Assembly: GCF_026619435.1 (NCBI RefSeq)
Contig: NZ_JAOVZQ010000001.1
Span: forward strand, 3,975,501-4,039,500
DNA from: Hoeflea ulvae
GTDB lineage: Bacteria > Pseudomonadota > Alphaproteobacteria > Rhizobiales > Rhizobiaceae
Direction of reading: 5' to 3'
DNA: 64,000 bases
Below are positions 25,332 to 36,428 of the stretch, in pieces. The notes under the pieces are model-generated. The model worked only from the letters and a program-made list of their open reading frames with translations, did not search any database and was not told where the DNA came from. Each line of letters opens with the position of its first letter. Position 1 is the stretch's first letter. Made by a program: the position numbers and the translations under genes.

Positions 25332-25937
25332 ATGGCAGACCCTCACCCGACCCCAGGCACCCTGAAATTCGCCGAAATTCCACGGCTTCCCGACGACTGG
25401 TGGGACGGCACGCCGACATCCGATCCGGATGTGGTCTGGACTGTGTGGGACCGCGCGACCTGGTACACCTGGGGCGCCAATTCCGGCAATTACCAGCAAG
25501 GCCCGATCGGCACGGTCATCGGCGGCGGCGGCATGGCCGGCGCGGCGCATGGCCCGACCATCGGCCGCATGCACCCGCATTACATCGGCATCATCACCAT
25601 GAATGACGCCGACATGCCGCTCAACACGCCGGTCTATGCCGATCTGCAGGCGCTGATCGCAAAAGGCGAGAATGTGGTGATTCCGATCTTCGTCGATCAC
25701 CAGATCGGACCGGGCTACAAGCTGTCGCTCGGCACCGGCATCGGCAGCTCGCAACCCAATTGGGGCGATATCCAGAAGAACGTGCTGTCAGGCATCGTCC
25801 AGCTCGGCAATGCCGCCGGCGCGGTGGAAATCCCGCAGGGCACCTATTGGCCCGACCTGAGACAATCCCCGCCCGTGATCCACAAGATCACCTGTCTCGA
25901 TGACATCAGCACCATCATCGACACCGTGCTGAGCTGA
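25332..25937 (+). CDS. unknown protein (201 aa)
   Basis: A 201-residue soluble-looking protein without signal peptide or membrane segment. It is rich in Trp, Pro and Gly at its N-terminus (RLPDDWWDGTPTSDPDVVWTVWDRATWYTWG), has a Gly/Ala linker (GTVIGGGGMAGAAHGP) in the middle and a more ordinary C-terminal half. Base composition and codon use match the neighbours. The start at 25332 has CGGAG upstream; an earlier ATG at 25299 in the same frame is less well placed. I recognise no family. Convergent with the MBL hydrolase gene, 13 bp apart. Confidence 0.65.
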   Translation: MADPHPTPGTLKFAEIPRLPDDWWDGTPTSDPDVVWTVWDRATWYTWGANSGNYQQGPIGTVIGGGGMAGAAHGPTIGRMHPHYIGIITMNDADMPLNTPVYADLQALIAKGENVVIPIFVDHQIGPGYKLSLGTGIGSSQPNWGDIQKNVLSGIVQLGNAAGAVEIPQGTYWPDLRQSPPVIHKITCLDDISTIIDTVLS

Positions 25938-25950
25938 GCATGGTGCCGAC

Positions 25951-26829
25951 CTAGGCACAGCCCAGGCTGCGTCGTGCCGCAAGCAGCTTGGCGACATTTT
26001 GCCGGTGCACCCGTTCATAGGCGGAAAACCAGATCAGCGCGCCGGATTGCAGCCAGCCGCCGACCAGCTCAGCCAGTGGTGTGTCTTGCGGCGTGGTGCC
26101 CGCAGCGATGTCGAGAAGGTCGTTGATGTAGGACTGGGTGGCGTCGCACAGCCCGGGCCCATAACCGCCGCCGGCAATGCGCGACGGATCACCGTGATTG
26201 GGCAGGATGGAGAGCGGCATGAGAGCCTTGAGCCGGTCGATCTCGCGGTAATGCACCGAGAGACTCTGCGGCTCCGCGACATAGGTGATCGTGTCTTCCA
26301 GCGCATCACCCGCCAGCAGGATCTGGCGCTCGGCGATCCAGACCAGCGCCGCATCATCGCTGTGGATGTCGAACTCGAGGATATCCAGCGTCAGCGCGCC
26401 GATCTGCAACTGCATCGCGCCTTCGAAGCTGTGATCCGGCAGGATCAGCGGATCGATCGCCGGCGGGCCGTGATGGGTTCCGCTCTCGATCTTCGTCTGC
26501 AGGCGCTGAAGATGAGCCAGGGTTTTCGCCGTCGACCAGACCGGGCAATCGGCAAAGATCTGCGTGCCGGCGACATGGTCAAGATGATGGTGGCTCAACA
26601 GCACGGTGATCTCGCTGACGCCGAGGCTTTCCAGATGCTCCCGGATGACGCGCGCATGGTCGAGCGAGACATGGGTGTCATAGACCAGCGCCGCCGTGCC
26701 GCTGACAATCGCATAGCTGGCAATGCCGAGCGACAGCGCGCCGTCATCGACCCAGGTGTCGGCGGCTGGTTCACCGGTGCGGCCGTCATAGAAGGCGAAA
26801 ATGTCGTCGAAGGGGTGGAGGATCTGCAT
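25951..26829 (-). CDS. MBL-fold metallo-hydrolase
   Basis: A 292-residue metallo-beta-lactamase-fold hydrolase. The dinuclear-zinc motif is HHHLDH at 80-85 (His80, His82, Asp84, His85); LLAGDALEDT supplies the bridging Asp and SILPNHGDPSRI the last His. ATG 26829 begins directly at the first strand. The fold covers thiolesterases, lactonases and many others; the substrate is unknown. No signal peptide. Confidence 0.87.
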   Translation of the reverse strand: MQILHPFDDIFAFYDGRTGEPAADTWVDDGALSLGIASYAIVSGTAALVYDTHVSLDHARVIREHLESLGVSEITVLLSHHHLDHVAGTQIFADCPVWSTAKTLAHLQRLQTKIESGTHHGPPAIDPLILPDHSFEGAMQLQIGALTLDILEFDIHSDDAALVWIAERQILLAGDALEDTITYVAEPQSLSVHYREIDRLKALMPLSILPNHGDPSRIAGGGYGPGLCDATQSYINDLLDIAAGTTPQDTPLAELVGGWLQSGALIWFSAYERVHRQNVAKLLAARRSLGCA

Positions 26830-26950
26830 GGGGAGTCCTGGATTGGGGCGGCGCGGTTATGCCTGCGCTGCGCAGCTTACCTCAAGCGCGCTGCGACGGT
26901 CCAGCGGTGGGCTGGAGGTCAGGAAGCCATGTGGCGAAGCCAAATTTCTC

Positions 26951-27063
26951 CGTCATGCCGGACCCCGATCCGGCATCCAGCAGGCGAGCGTCGGCGAGCC
27001 GAAAGAGTCTTTCACGACGCAGACGCGTCGTGGCTGGATTCCGGCGCGGGGACCGGAATGACG
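26951..27063. repeat. dispersed inverted-repeat element, copy A
   Basis: Ends CGTCATGCCGGACC and GGACCGGAATGACG are inverted, enclosing further palindromic sequence. The same architecture (CGTCAT-CCGG ... CCAG ... CTGGAT ... CCGG-ATGACG) recurs at 50656-50801 and 54556-54695. No coding sequence inside. Confidence 0.75.
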
Positions 27064-27102
27064 GGGTGTGGGGGGCGGTGGCTCGATAACGACCGACAGG
27101 CA

Positions 27103-27132
27103 ACAAAAAACCCGGCGTTATGGCCGGGTTTT
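27103..27132 (-). terminator. rpoD: rho-independent terminator of rpoD
   Basis: On the minus strand, AAAACCCGGC(C) and GCCGGGTTTT flank a short loop and are followed by TTTTTT. It lies about 100 bp after the rpoD stop. The A/T symmetry makes it possibly bidirectional. Confidence 0.8.
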
Positions 27133-27231
27133 GAAGTCTGGGGTTGCCCCTCACTTGCAAAATCTAACGTTTAGCCTTTGGCTAAAGCGTTGATTTTGCT
27201 TTCTCTCCCACAAGGGGAGAGAAGGACAGCA

Positions 27232-29283
<2,052 letters not shown>

Positions 29284-29747
29284 GGGCAGTCACTTTCCCC
29301 GGATTTCATTCGGTTGATGCCAGCTCGGCGCCTGTTCATCGGCGCATCGGACCCGCCGGTGTGGCAGGCTGCTTTTGCGAATCATCCGGATTGTTGTGGC
29401 GTATGGATACTTAATTCCCTGTTAACCATGCAGATCTTTGAGCCTGACGGCCGCAGATCGCGGAAAACCGCGTGACCAGCAGACGCCCTCCAGCCCGTGA
29501 TCCCGCATGTATTGTATCAAACAGGTGATTCCCACAAAAAACCCATCCGTCAAGGCTTATTGGAGAAAAAGCCTGCAGTTGCGGCAATTTGCGTGAAATT
29601 GCCCGAAATTTCCGGTTTCATCGCTGAAGTGCATATGTAGTAGCGCCATTCGAGTTCGCAAGTGCCCGACTCAGATTCAGCTGTTGCAATATGTCCGCAC
29701 AGGGTCGATCCGGCGCAAATCCGGCCCCGGGGCAGCACAGGCCGGGT
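29284..29747. other. intergenic region between dnaG and rpoD
   Basis: 464 bases, less GC-rich than the neighbours, expected to contain the rpoD promoter and 5' leader. A weak candidate -35 (TTGACG) occurs on the minus strand near 29560, but no convincing -10 at the right spacing. No gene seen. Confidence 0.5.
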
Positions 29748-31739
29748 TCAGCCATTGCTGCCGCGGCCGCCCTTGATCCGGCCCGAAAGCACGCCGAAGC
29801 CGTCGATGATCGCCTCCTGGTTTTCCAACCGGGCGATCTCGAGCTGCACCTGCTGCAGCGTGGCGATGATGGCGTAGCTCTGCTCGGCATCCTCGCATTC
29901 GACGATGTCGCGTTCGAGCTCGGATTTCTGCCATTTGAGCTCGCGGGTGCGCTTGTGCAGGCCGAGTGCCTGGATATAGCCCTCGCGCGCATCTTCCGAC
30001 GCGGCTTCAACGGTTGCGGTCCAGATCCGTGCATTGCGGATCTGGCTTTCGAGCCGGGCGATGAAGGGCCCCTGCCCGTCGGCCTCAAGCGCTGCAAACA
30101 GGCGTTCGCGGTCAAAACGTCCGCCGGCCGAGGCTGCATTGAGCATCACCTGCCAGACCCGCATCAGGCCCTTGTCCTCGAATTCAAGGGCCGCCAGCTC
30201 GTCGAACTCGTCATGCAGCATCTGCGGATGGTTGGCGACCGTCATCACCAGCACGGTTTCGCGCAGCGACGGCATTTCGGCATGTCCACGGACCAGGCCG
30301 GAACGGCTCAGGCGTTCCGACACCGCCACCATGCCGCGCGCCGATTGCGCGCCGGGGCGTCCGCCGCCACCGCCGCCGCCGCGCTCGAAATTGCCGCGGC
30401 CGCCGCCGTCGCGGCCGTAATTGCCGCGGCCGGACTTGCCCTGCTCGCGGTTGCGATAGCCGAAAAAGGCCTGCATGCGGTCGCGCATGTCCTGCTGGTA
30501 GTGCCGGCGCAGGCTTTCATCCGCGATCAGCCCGGTGGTCTGCTTCAGCTTGGCCTCGAGTTCGGCACGGCTTTCGGGTGTTTCGAACACGCCGGCGCCT
30601 GCCTCGCGCGACCAGACCACATCGGCCAGCGGCCGGGCCGAATTGACGACCTGATCAAAGGGATCGCGGCCGTCCTGGCGCACCAGGTCGTCGGGATCCT
30701 TGCCCGCCGGCAGCACCGCAATGCGCAGCGACCGCCCAGGCCCGATCAGCGGCAGCGCCAGATCCACCGTGCGGTTGGCGGCGCGCTGGCCGGCCTCGTC
30801 GCCATCAAAACACAAGACCGGCTGCGGCGTGACCCGCCAGATCAGCTTGAGCTGGTTTTCGCCCAGTGCCGTGCCCAGAGGGGCCACCACATTGTCGATT
30901 CCCGCCTGCGCCAGCGCGATCACGTCCATATAGCCCTCGACCACGATCAAGGTGCCGTCCTGGCCGCAGGCGCGGCGCGCGCGGGCGAAATTGTAAAGCA
31001 CATTGCCCTTGTGGAAGAGCTCGGTTTCGTTGGAATTGAGATATTTGGCCGGAGCCCCCGGCGACAGCGCCCGACCGCCAAAGGCGATCACCCGTTCGCG
31101 CGACGACAGGATCGGGAACATGATGCGGTCGCGGAACCGGTCATAGGACACCGAGATTTCCGGCCCGTGCACCACCAGCCCGCAGGCCTCGATCTGCTCG
31201 CGGTCGACGCCGCGCGAGGCCAGGTGTTCCTTCAGCGCACTGCGGTTGTCATTGCTGTAGCCAAGGCGGAAGGCGGCGATGGTGCGGCCCGACAGGCCGC
31301 GGTCACGCAGATAGGCGCGCGCCTTGGCGCCTTGCGGGCCCTGCAGCTCGCCCTCGAAATAGGCCGCCGCCATTTCCATCACGTCTTCCAGCGTGGCGCG
31401 CTGGCGCTCGCGCTGGGCGGCCTGCGGATCGGGCGCGGGCAGCGAAATGCCGGCCATGTCGGCGACGCGTTCCACCGCTTCGGGGAAATTGAGGCTTTCG
31501 AGCTCGGTCAGGAACTTGAAATGATCGCCCGACACGCCGCAGCCGAAGCAATGGTAGCGGCCCTTCTTGTCCTCGCAGTGAAAGCTGGGAGATTTCTCGC
31601 CATGAAACGGGCAACAGGCCCACCAGTCGCCGCGCGAGGTGTTGGTCTTCTTGCGGTCCCAGGTCACATGCCGGCCGATCACGTCCGAGATCGGAACGCG
31701 GTCGCGAATGTCATCGAGAAAGGACGGGGAAAACCGCAA
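29748..31739 (-). CDS. dnaG: DNA primase
   Basis: A 663-residue primase that makes RNA primers for replication. The N-terminal CHC2 zinc finger has Cys43 and His46 (CCPFHGEKS) and Cys64 and Cys67 (YHCFGCG). The catalytic TOPRIM domain contains LIVVEGYMDVIALAQAG and LCFDGDEAGQRA. After about residue 430 comes a Gly/Arg-rich linker (GRGNYGRDGGGRGNFERGG) and the C-terminal helicase-binding domain. The linker is longer than in enteric primases, as is usual in alphaproteobacteria. ATG 31739; a promoter lies about 65 bp upstream. Confidence 0.98.
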   Translation of the reverse strand: MRFSPSFLDDIRDRVPISDVIGRHVTWDRKKTNTSRGDWWACCPFHGEKSPSFHCEDKKGRYHCFGCGVSGDHFKFLTELESLNFPEAVERVADMAGISLPAPDPQAAQRERQRATLEDVMEMAAAYFEGELQGPQGAKARAYLRDRGLSGRTIAAFRLGYSNDNRSALKEHLASRGVDREQIEACGLVVHGPEISVSYDRFRDRIMFPILSSRERVIAFGGRALSPGAPAKYLNSNETELFHKGNVLYNFARARRACGQDGTLIVVEGYMDVIALAQAGIDNVVAPLGTALGENQLKLIWRVTPQPVLCFDGDEAGQRAANRTVDLALPLIGPGRSLRIAVLPAGKDPDDLVRQDGRDPFDQVVNSARPLADVVWSREAGAGVFETPESRAELEAKLKQTTGLIADESLRRHYQQDMRDRMQAFFGYRNREQGKSGRGNYGRDGGGRGNFERGGGGGGGRPGAQSARGMVAVSERLSRSGLVRGHAEMPSLRETVLVMTVANHPQMLHDEFDELAALEFEDKGLMRVWQVMLNAASAGGRFDRERLFAALEADGQGPFIARLESQIRNARIWTATVEAASEDAREGYIQALGLHKRTRELKWQKSELERDIVECEDAEQSYAIIATLQQVQLEIARLENQEAIIDGFGVLSGRIKGGRGSNG

Positions 31740-31804
31740 GATCTGGCGCGCCTCCGGCGCTTGGCGAGGTTGGGTGTCGGATCAGTCTATGTGTTGGTCA
31801 TTCT

Positions 31805-31833
31805 ATATAGAAGCTGCGCGCCGCAGAGGCAAA
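31805..31833 (-). promoter_or_regulatory. dnaG: candidate dnaG promoter
   Basis: On the minus strand, TTTGCC (-35, 31833-31828), 17 bases, then CTATAT (-10, 31810-31805), about 65 bp before the dnaG start. The -10 matches the alphaproteobacterial CTATAT consensus; the -35 is weaker. Confidence 0.45.
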
Positions 31834-31981
31834 GCCCTTGATGCGTCCCTCCCCGCTATTCACACGGGACAAGGGACGGACCGGCACGTGCGCCGCGGCG
31901 TCGCGGCCCTGCGCGGACGGCCGGCGCTGATCCCGGCCGCAACCGGGATCAGATTTTGGAGGGTGAAGGCTCGCGCGCGGC

Positions 31982-32434
31982 CTACTGCAGCAGGCCCTTG
32001 ACCATGCCGCAGGCCTTGGAGAAATCCATCTGGCCGGGATAGCGCTCCTTGAGCACATTCATGCATTTGCCCATGTCGCGCAAACCGGCGGCACCGGTCT
32101 CGTTGATCACCGAGGCGCAGAGCTGACGCACTTCCTCTTCCGGCAACTGCTTGGGCAGGAACTGGCGGATGATGGCGATTTCGTCGCGCTCCTGCTGGGC
32201 GAGCTCCAGCCGGGCATTGTCTTCATAGATCGCAGCCGATTCCTCGCGCTGCTTGATCATCTTTGTCAGAATCTGAAGGATGTCGTCATCGCTGACGGGA
32301 TCCTTGCCAGCGCCGCGATTGGCGATGTCACGATCCTTGATCGCCGCCTGGATCAGCCGCAATGTCGACATGCGACGCGTGTCCTTGGCGCGAATGGCGT
32401 CCTTCAGCGTTTCGGTAAACCGTTCCCGCATCAT
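31982..32434 (-). CDS. GatB/YqeY domain-containing protein
   Basis: A 150-residue protein of the YqeY family, homologous to the C-terminal tRNA-binding domain of the amidotransferase subunit GatB. It starts MMRERFTETLKDAIRAKDTRRMSTLRLI and contains the conserved LPKQLPEEEVRQL. A role in tRNA-dependent amidation is assumed but not proven. ATG 32434 has GGAG eight bases upstream. It sits between carA (divergent) and dnaG, as in many rhizobia. Confidence 0.93.
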   Translation of the reverse strand: MMRERFTETLKDAIRAKDTRRMSTLRLIQAAIKDRDIANRGAGKDPVSDDDILQILTKMIKQREESAAIYEDNARLELAQQERDEIAIIRQFLPKQLPEEEVRQLCASVINETGAAGLRDMGKCMNVLKERYPGQMDFSKACGMVKGLLQ

Positions 32435-32762
32435 CAAACTTTCTCCGGCAGTTCATTCAAGGCCTGGTGGCAAGCCCCATCAGCTAGGCCCGAGAGCCCG
32501 CAATTGCGAAGCGACAGGATTAACCCTTGGATAGCATCCTGTTCAAGCAAATTATTGGGGGGTCCAAGCGACAGTGCTGATTGACCCGGGCGAGCGCCTT
32601 CTCTATCTGAAGGCAGATGCATGACCGGATCGAACACCACCCAACGCGGCAACTGCTTTTCCGCGCGTGGCTTCCGGTGACTTAAATGGCGATGCCCCGG
32701 CGGAACGTCAAGGGGCCTCTTGCCTGCGATGGAGCGGCGCTTCAGCCGTCAACGGAGTGGAC
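32435..32762. other. divergent region between yqeY and carA
   Basis: 328 bases expected to carry both promoters. The carA Shine-Dalgarno GGAG is at 32754-32757. No arginine-box-like repeat, riboswitch or leader peptide could be made out. Confidence 0.5.
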
Positions 32763-33989
32763 ATGACCGCAAGCCCCCAGACTTCAGGCACCCAGACCAC
32801 CAAGCCCTGGACCCAGACCCGGCCGACCGCCGTTCTGGTGTTTGCCGACGGCACCGTCATCAAGGGCCATGGCGTTGGCGCCACCGGCACCGCGCAGGCC
32901 GAGGTCTGCTTCAACACGGCACTCACCGGCTATGAGGAGATCCTCACCGATCCTTCCTATATGGGACAGATCGTCACCTTCACCTTCCCGCATATCGGCA
33001 ATATCGGCGCCAATGACGAGGACATCGAGGACCTGACCCCGGCGGCCCGCATCGGCGCGGTCGGCGCGATCTTCAAGGCCGACATCACCGAGCCGTCGAG
33101 CTACCGCTCCGCCGGTCATTTCGACGCCTGGCTCAAGTCGCGCGGCATCATCGGCCTGTCCGGCGTCGACACCCGCGCGCTGACGGCCTGGATCCGCGAA
33201 AACGGCGCGCCGAACGCGGTGATCTCGCATGACCCGACCGGCAATTTCGACATTGACGCCCTAACCGCACTGGCCCGGGACTGGAGCGGGCTCGAGGGCC
33301 TGGACCTCGCCAAGGACGCCACATCGGGCCAGTCATCGAGCTGGACGCAAGGACCCTGGGTCTGGAACGAGGGCTTTCCCGAGGCCGGCGAACCGGTGGC
33401 GCATATCGTCGCCATAGATTACGGCGTCAAGCGCAACATCCTGCGGCTGTTTACCGGCCTGGGCTGCAAGGTCACGGTGGTTTCGGCCACCACCAGCGCC
33501 GAAGACATCCTGGCCATGGCGCCCGATGGCGTGTTTTTGTCCAACGGTCCGGGCGACCCGGCTGAAACCGGCAAATATGCCGTGCCGGTGATCAACCAGC
33601 TGATCGACAGCGGAATCCCGGTCTTCGGCATCTGCCTCGGTCACCAGATCCTGGCGCTGGCGCTGGGCGGCCGCACGGTGAAGATGCATCAGGGCCATCA
33701 CGGCGCCAACCATCCGGTCAAGGATTACACCACCGGCAAGGTCGAGATCGTCTCGATGAACCACGGCTTTGCGGTGGATGGCACCAGCCTGCCCGAAGGC
33801 GTCGAGGAAACCCATGTCTCGCTGTTTGACGGCACCAATTGCGGGTTGCGGCTGGTCGGCAAGCCGGTGTTTTCGGTACAGCACCACCCGGAAGCCTCGC
33901 CCGGCCCGCAGGACAGCCACTATCTGTTCCGCCGCTTCATGAACATGGTCGGCGAACGCAAGGGCCTGCCGGCGCTGGCCGAGCGGTAG
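32763..33989 (+). CDS. carA: carbamoyl-phosphate synthase small subunit
   Basis: A 408-residue glutamine amidotransferase subunit that releases ammonia from glutamine and passes it to CarB. The class I glutaminase domain has the nucleophile Cys291 (FGICLGHQ) and the His375/Glu377 pair (HHPEASPG); the N-terminal half begins TAVLVFADGTVIKGHG with the CarA-specific LTGYEEILTDPSY. Start 32763 has GGAG five bases upstream. Complete, with all catalytic residues. carB is 17 kb downstream on the same strand, so the two are not an operon here. Confidence 0.98.
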   Translation: MTASPQTSGTQTTKPWTQTRPTAVLVFADGTVIKGHGVGATGTAQAEVCFNTALTGYEEILTDPSYMGQIVTFTFPHIGNIGANDEDIEDLTPAARIGAVGAIFKADITEPSSYRSAGHFDAWLKSRGIIGLSGVDTRALTAWIRENGAPNAVISHDPTGNFDIDALTALARDWSGLEGLDLAKDATSGQSSSWTQGPWVWNEGFPEAGEPVAHIVAIDYGVKRNILRLFTGLGCKVTVVSATTSAEDILAMAPDGVFLSNGPGDPAETGKYAVPVINQLIDSGIPVFGICLGHQILALALGGRTVKMHQGHHGANHPVKDYTTGKVEIVSMNHGFAVDGTSLPEGVEETHVSLFDGTNCGLRLVGKPVFSVQHHPEASPGPQDSHYLFRRFMNMVGERKGLPALAER

Positions 33990-34028
33990 CATGCGGCCGG
34001 CGTGACGGTGGGCGGGAGCGGATGACGG

Positions 34029-34511
34029 ATGCCGGCCCAGAACTACACGTTTCGCAAGGTGACGATGGATGATCTCGGCCTGCTCATGGCGTGGCAGGCG
34101 CGCGCCCATGTGCGAAAATGGTGGAGTTCGGCACCCTGGGATCAGCAAAAAATCGATGATCCCCGCGTTGCCCGCTGGATCGTCTCGTGCGGCCGTCACC
34201 CCTTCGCCTTCATGCAGGACTACACGGTGCATGGCTGGGACGAGCATCATTTTTCAAAGCTCCCCAAGGGCTCCCGCGGAATCGACCAGTATATCGGCGA
34301 TCCCGACATGCTGGGTCTTGGCCATGGCACAGCATTCATCTCGGCCCGGATGCGGACGCTGTTTGATGCCGGGGCGCCGGTGATCGCCACCGATCCCCAT
34401 CCCGCCAATGCGCGCGCGATTGCCGTTTACACCCGACTGGGTTTTGAGGCCTTCGGACCAGTCCGGGAGACCGCCTGGGGCCTGATCCTGCCGATGAAGG
34501 TCAGCTGGTGA
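34029..34511 (+). CDS. GNAT acetyltransferase of the aminoglycoside 6'-N-acetyltransferase-like group
   Basis: A 160-residue GNAT protein. The middle motif GIDQYIGDPDMLGLGHGTAFI and the end TDPHPANARAIAVYTRLGFE are those of AAC(6')-Ib-type enzymes and the related siderophore or polyamine acetyltransferases. Chromosomal proteins of this subgroup in rhizobia usually have unknown natural substrates, so aminoglycoside resistance should not be assumed. ATG 34029 is preferred; ATG 34022 is in another frame. It follows carA by 39 bp and could be transcribed with it. Confidence 0.85.
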   Translation: MPAQNYTFRKVTMDDLGLLMAWQARAHVRKWWSSAPWDQQKIDDPRVARWIVSCGRHPFAFMQDYTVHGWDEHHFSKLPKGSRGIDQYIGDPDMLGLGHGTAFISARMRTLFDAGAPVIATDPHPANARAIAVYTRLGFEAFGPVRETAWGLILPMKVSW

Positions 34512-34703
34512 AGGCAGCGCTGGGCCGATGCGCAACCGGCAGGGTGATGTCGTGGGGGAACGGTAGCGCCGCGCCACCGACGCCGACCTGGAGGCGCTGG
34601 CCAGATATGGGCCCCGTGCGCCTTTGCCCGCGGTCCCTTTATCTGCTTTCACAATGGCATCAGACGCAGTAAGCATCCTCAACTTGAAATGCTGGGACCT
34701 GCC

Positions 34704-35249
34704 ATGGCGCAAAATGCCACCATCTACAAAGTCGAACTTTCGGTCTCCGACATGGACCGTCACTATTACGACACCCACAAGCTGACGGTCGCCAAACACC
34801 CCTCGGAGACGGATGAGCGGCTGATGGTGCGTCTTCTGGCCTTTGCGCTCAATGCCCATGAGCACCTGGAAATGACACGGGGCCTGTCCACCGATGACGA
34901 GCCGGACATCTGGCAGAAGAGCCTGAGCGGCGAACTTGACGTGTGGGTGGCGCTCGGGCTCCCCAGCGAAAAGATGCTGCGCCAGTCCTGCGGCAAGGCC
35001 GGCAAGGTTGTGGTCTATCCCTATGGCGGCAGGACGGCCGAGATGTGGTGGGACAAGATCAAGGGCAGCACCGCCCGGTTCGACAATCTGCAGGTGACGG
35101 GTTTTTCGGAGAAAGACACCGGCGAACTGGCCAGGCTGGCAAGCCGCGCGATGAGCCTTCAGGTCAATATCCAGGACGGCGAGGTGATGGTGAGCGCCGG
35201 CGACAGCATCGTCTATGTGACACCACTGAAATGGAAGACTGCCGCATAA
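34704..35249 (+). CDS. YaeQ family protein
   Basis: A 181-residue protein of the YaeQ family, which has a PD-(D/E)XK nuclease-like fold but no established activity. Diagnostic are the N-terminus ATIYKVELSVSDMDRHYY, the segment HPSETDERLMVRLLAFALNA and DEPDIWQKSLSGELDVWVALG. An acidic pair in DEPDIW and the E/D of GELDVW fit the nuclease-like core. Start 34704 is chosen for its agreement with family N-termini. Cytoplasmic. Confidence 0.92.
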   Translation: MAQNATIYKVELSVSDMDRHYYDTHKLTVAKHPSETDERLMVRLLAFALNAHEHLEMTRGLSTDDEPDIWQKSLSGELDVWVALGLPSEKMLRQSCGKAGKVVVYPYGGRTAEMWWDKIKGSTARFDNLQVTGFSEKDTGELARLASRAMSLQVNIQDGEVMVSAGDSIVYVTPLKWKTAA

Positions 35250-35380
35250 CCCGGCGATTGACGGCGCAAACCGGGCTCACGCGCGCCGCTGCGTGTAACC
35301 GCACGGCCGATCGCCGGACCCTTGTGTCCGCACATGACACGGTTATAGGGTCAGGCCGGAAACACAGACGAGGTGGAACG

Positions 35381-35869
35381 ATGTCGGCAGCGCAAGGCGG
35401 ATGCCTGTGTGGCGAAATCCGGTATGAGGTGGCAGGCCAGCCCGAAAGGGTGACGATGTGCCATTGCAGGTTCTGCCAGCGCGCCACAGGTGCTGCCTAT
35501 ATGGTTCAGCCCGCCTTTGCCGCATCCGAATTCAGCCTGACCAAAGGCAGCCCGAAGCGCTATGACCATGTGTCGGAAGGCAGCGGCAAGAAGATCCATA
35601 TCAATTTCTGCAACCATTGCGGCACCAAGCTGTTTCAGACATTCGAGCGCTTTGAGGGGGCGGTGGGCCTGTACCGGGGCACGCTTGATGATCCGAACTG
35701 GCTCGAGATCACCGCTCGCAATTCCAAGCACATCTTTCTGGGCGTCGCCCAGAGCGACACGATCATTCCGGCTGACACGCCTGTCTACATGGAGCATGCT
35801 GCTCAGAATGACGGAACAGCTGTTGCGCCCATGGTCCTTGATGCGCCGCGGAAAATTGCGGACTTGTAA
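35381..35869 (+). CDS. GFA (glutathione-dependent formaldehyde-activating) family protein
   Basis: A 162-residue zinc protein of the GFA fold. Metal-ligand cysteines are visible in GGCLCGEIRYEV (Cys8, Cys10), MCHCRFCQRATG (Cys27, 29, 32) and FCNHCGTKLF (Cys77, 80), binding two zinc ions as in Gfa and CENP-V. Family members accelerate S-hydroxymethylglutathione formation or have unknown roles. ATG 35381 has GAGG upstream. The tail after residue 110 is longer than in the smallest members. Confidence 0.9.
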   Translation: MSAAQGGCLCGEIRYEVAGQPERVTMCHCRFCQRATGAAYMVQPAFAASEFSLTKGSPKRYDHVSEGSGKKIHINFCNHCGTKLFQTFERFEGAVGLYRGTLDDPNWLEITARNSKHIFLGVAQSDTIIPADTPVYMEHAAQNDGTAVAPMVLDAPRKIADL

Positions 35870-35941
35870 CGGGTTTCTCGATCCGGTGCGGCCGATGCAA
35901 TCAGCCGCCCGTTTCACACACAGGGGAGGAAGACAGATCCG

Positions 35942-36358
35942 ATGATGGGTTACGTCACAGTCGGCGCCGACGACATCCCGCGTGCCGAGACATTCTACTC
36001 GGCCATCCTGCCGCGCCTCGGCTACAGCCTCGAAGTCTCGCATGAAGGGCTGAGCTATTGTCCCGCCGTCAGCAGCGAACCCGGACACGAGCCGCCGGAT
36101 TTTTATGTCAAGCCGCCCTATGACGGCGGGCCGGCCTCGGCCGGCAACGGCGCCATGGTGGCGTTTGCCGTGCCGAGCCAGGCCCTGGTGCGCGAGCTTC
36201 ACGCGGCCGCACTCGCAGCCGGCGGGCAAGACGAAGGCGCGCCGGGCTTCCGCGCAGCCTACAGCGCGCATTTCTATGTCGGCTATCTGCGCGATCCGCA
36301 GGGCAACAAGATCGCGCTCTACTGCGACACCCGCAACGAACCCGGAGGGCCGGACTGA
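35942..36358 (+). CDS. VOC family (glyoxalase/bleomycin-resistance-like) protein
   Basis: A 138-residue vicinal-oxygen-chelate protein: two beta-alpha-beta-beta-beta modules, beginning YVTVGADDIPRAETFYSAIL and closing with FYVGYLRDPQGNKIALYC, a typical second-module end. The metal-ligand positions are only partly filled (Glu/His not all present), as is usual for the many uncharacterised members. Starts at ATG 35942 (or 35945). Follows the GFA gene by 72 bp; both may be in one transcript. Confidence 0.88.
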   Translation: MMGYVTVGADDIPRAETFYSAILPRLGYSLEVSHEGLSYCPAVSSEPGHEPPDFYVKPPYDGGPASAGNGAMVAFAVPSQALVRELHAAALAAGGQDEGAPGFRAAYSAHFYVGYLRDPQGNKIALYCDTRNEPGGPD

Positions 36359-36428
36359 TTGCGCCAAGGAGTGCCGCTGCGGCGCCATCTCCGCCGCAGC
36401 CGCCTGTTTGAGGCGCGCGCCCCGGAGG

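Larger units (their letters stand above)
26830..27231. other. intergenic region with repeat element and rpoD terminator
   Basis: Some 400 bases between MBL and rpoD genes. It holds one copy of the CGTCAT...ATGACG repeat (26951-27063), the rpoD terminator (27103-27132) and a short palindrome TTCTCTCCC/GGGAGAGAA at 27201-27223 next to the rpoD stop. No gene seen. Confidence 0.7.

Noticed and set aside
30340..30440. Tandem GCCGCCGCC repeats in dnaG as a separate repeat
   Set aside because: They encode the Gly/Arg linker of the primase, which is usual in this lineage.
34029..34511. Aminoglycoside resistance gene
   Set aside because: Motifs are shared by many chromosomal GNAT proteins and there is no mobile-element context.
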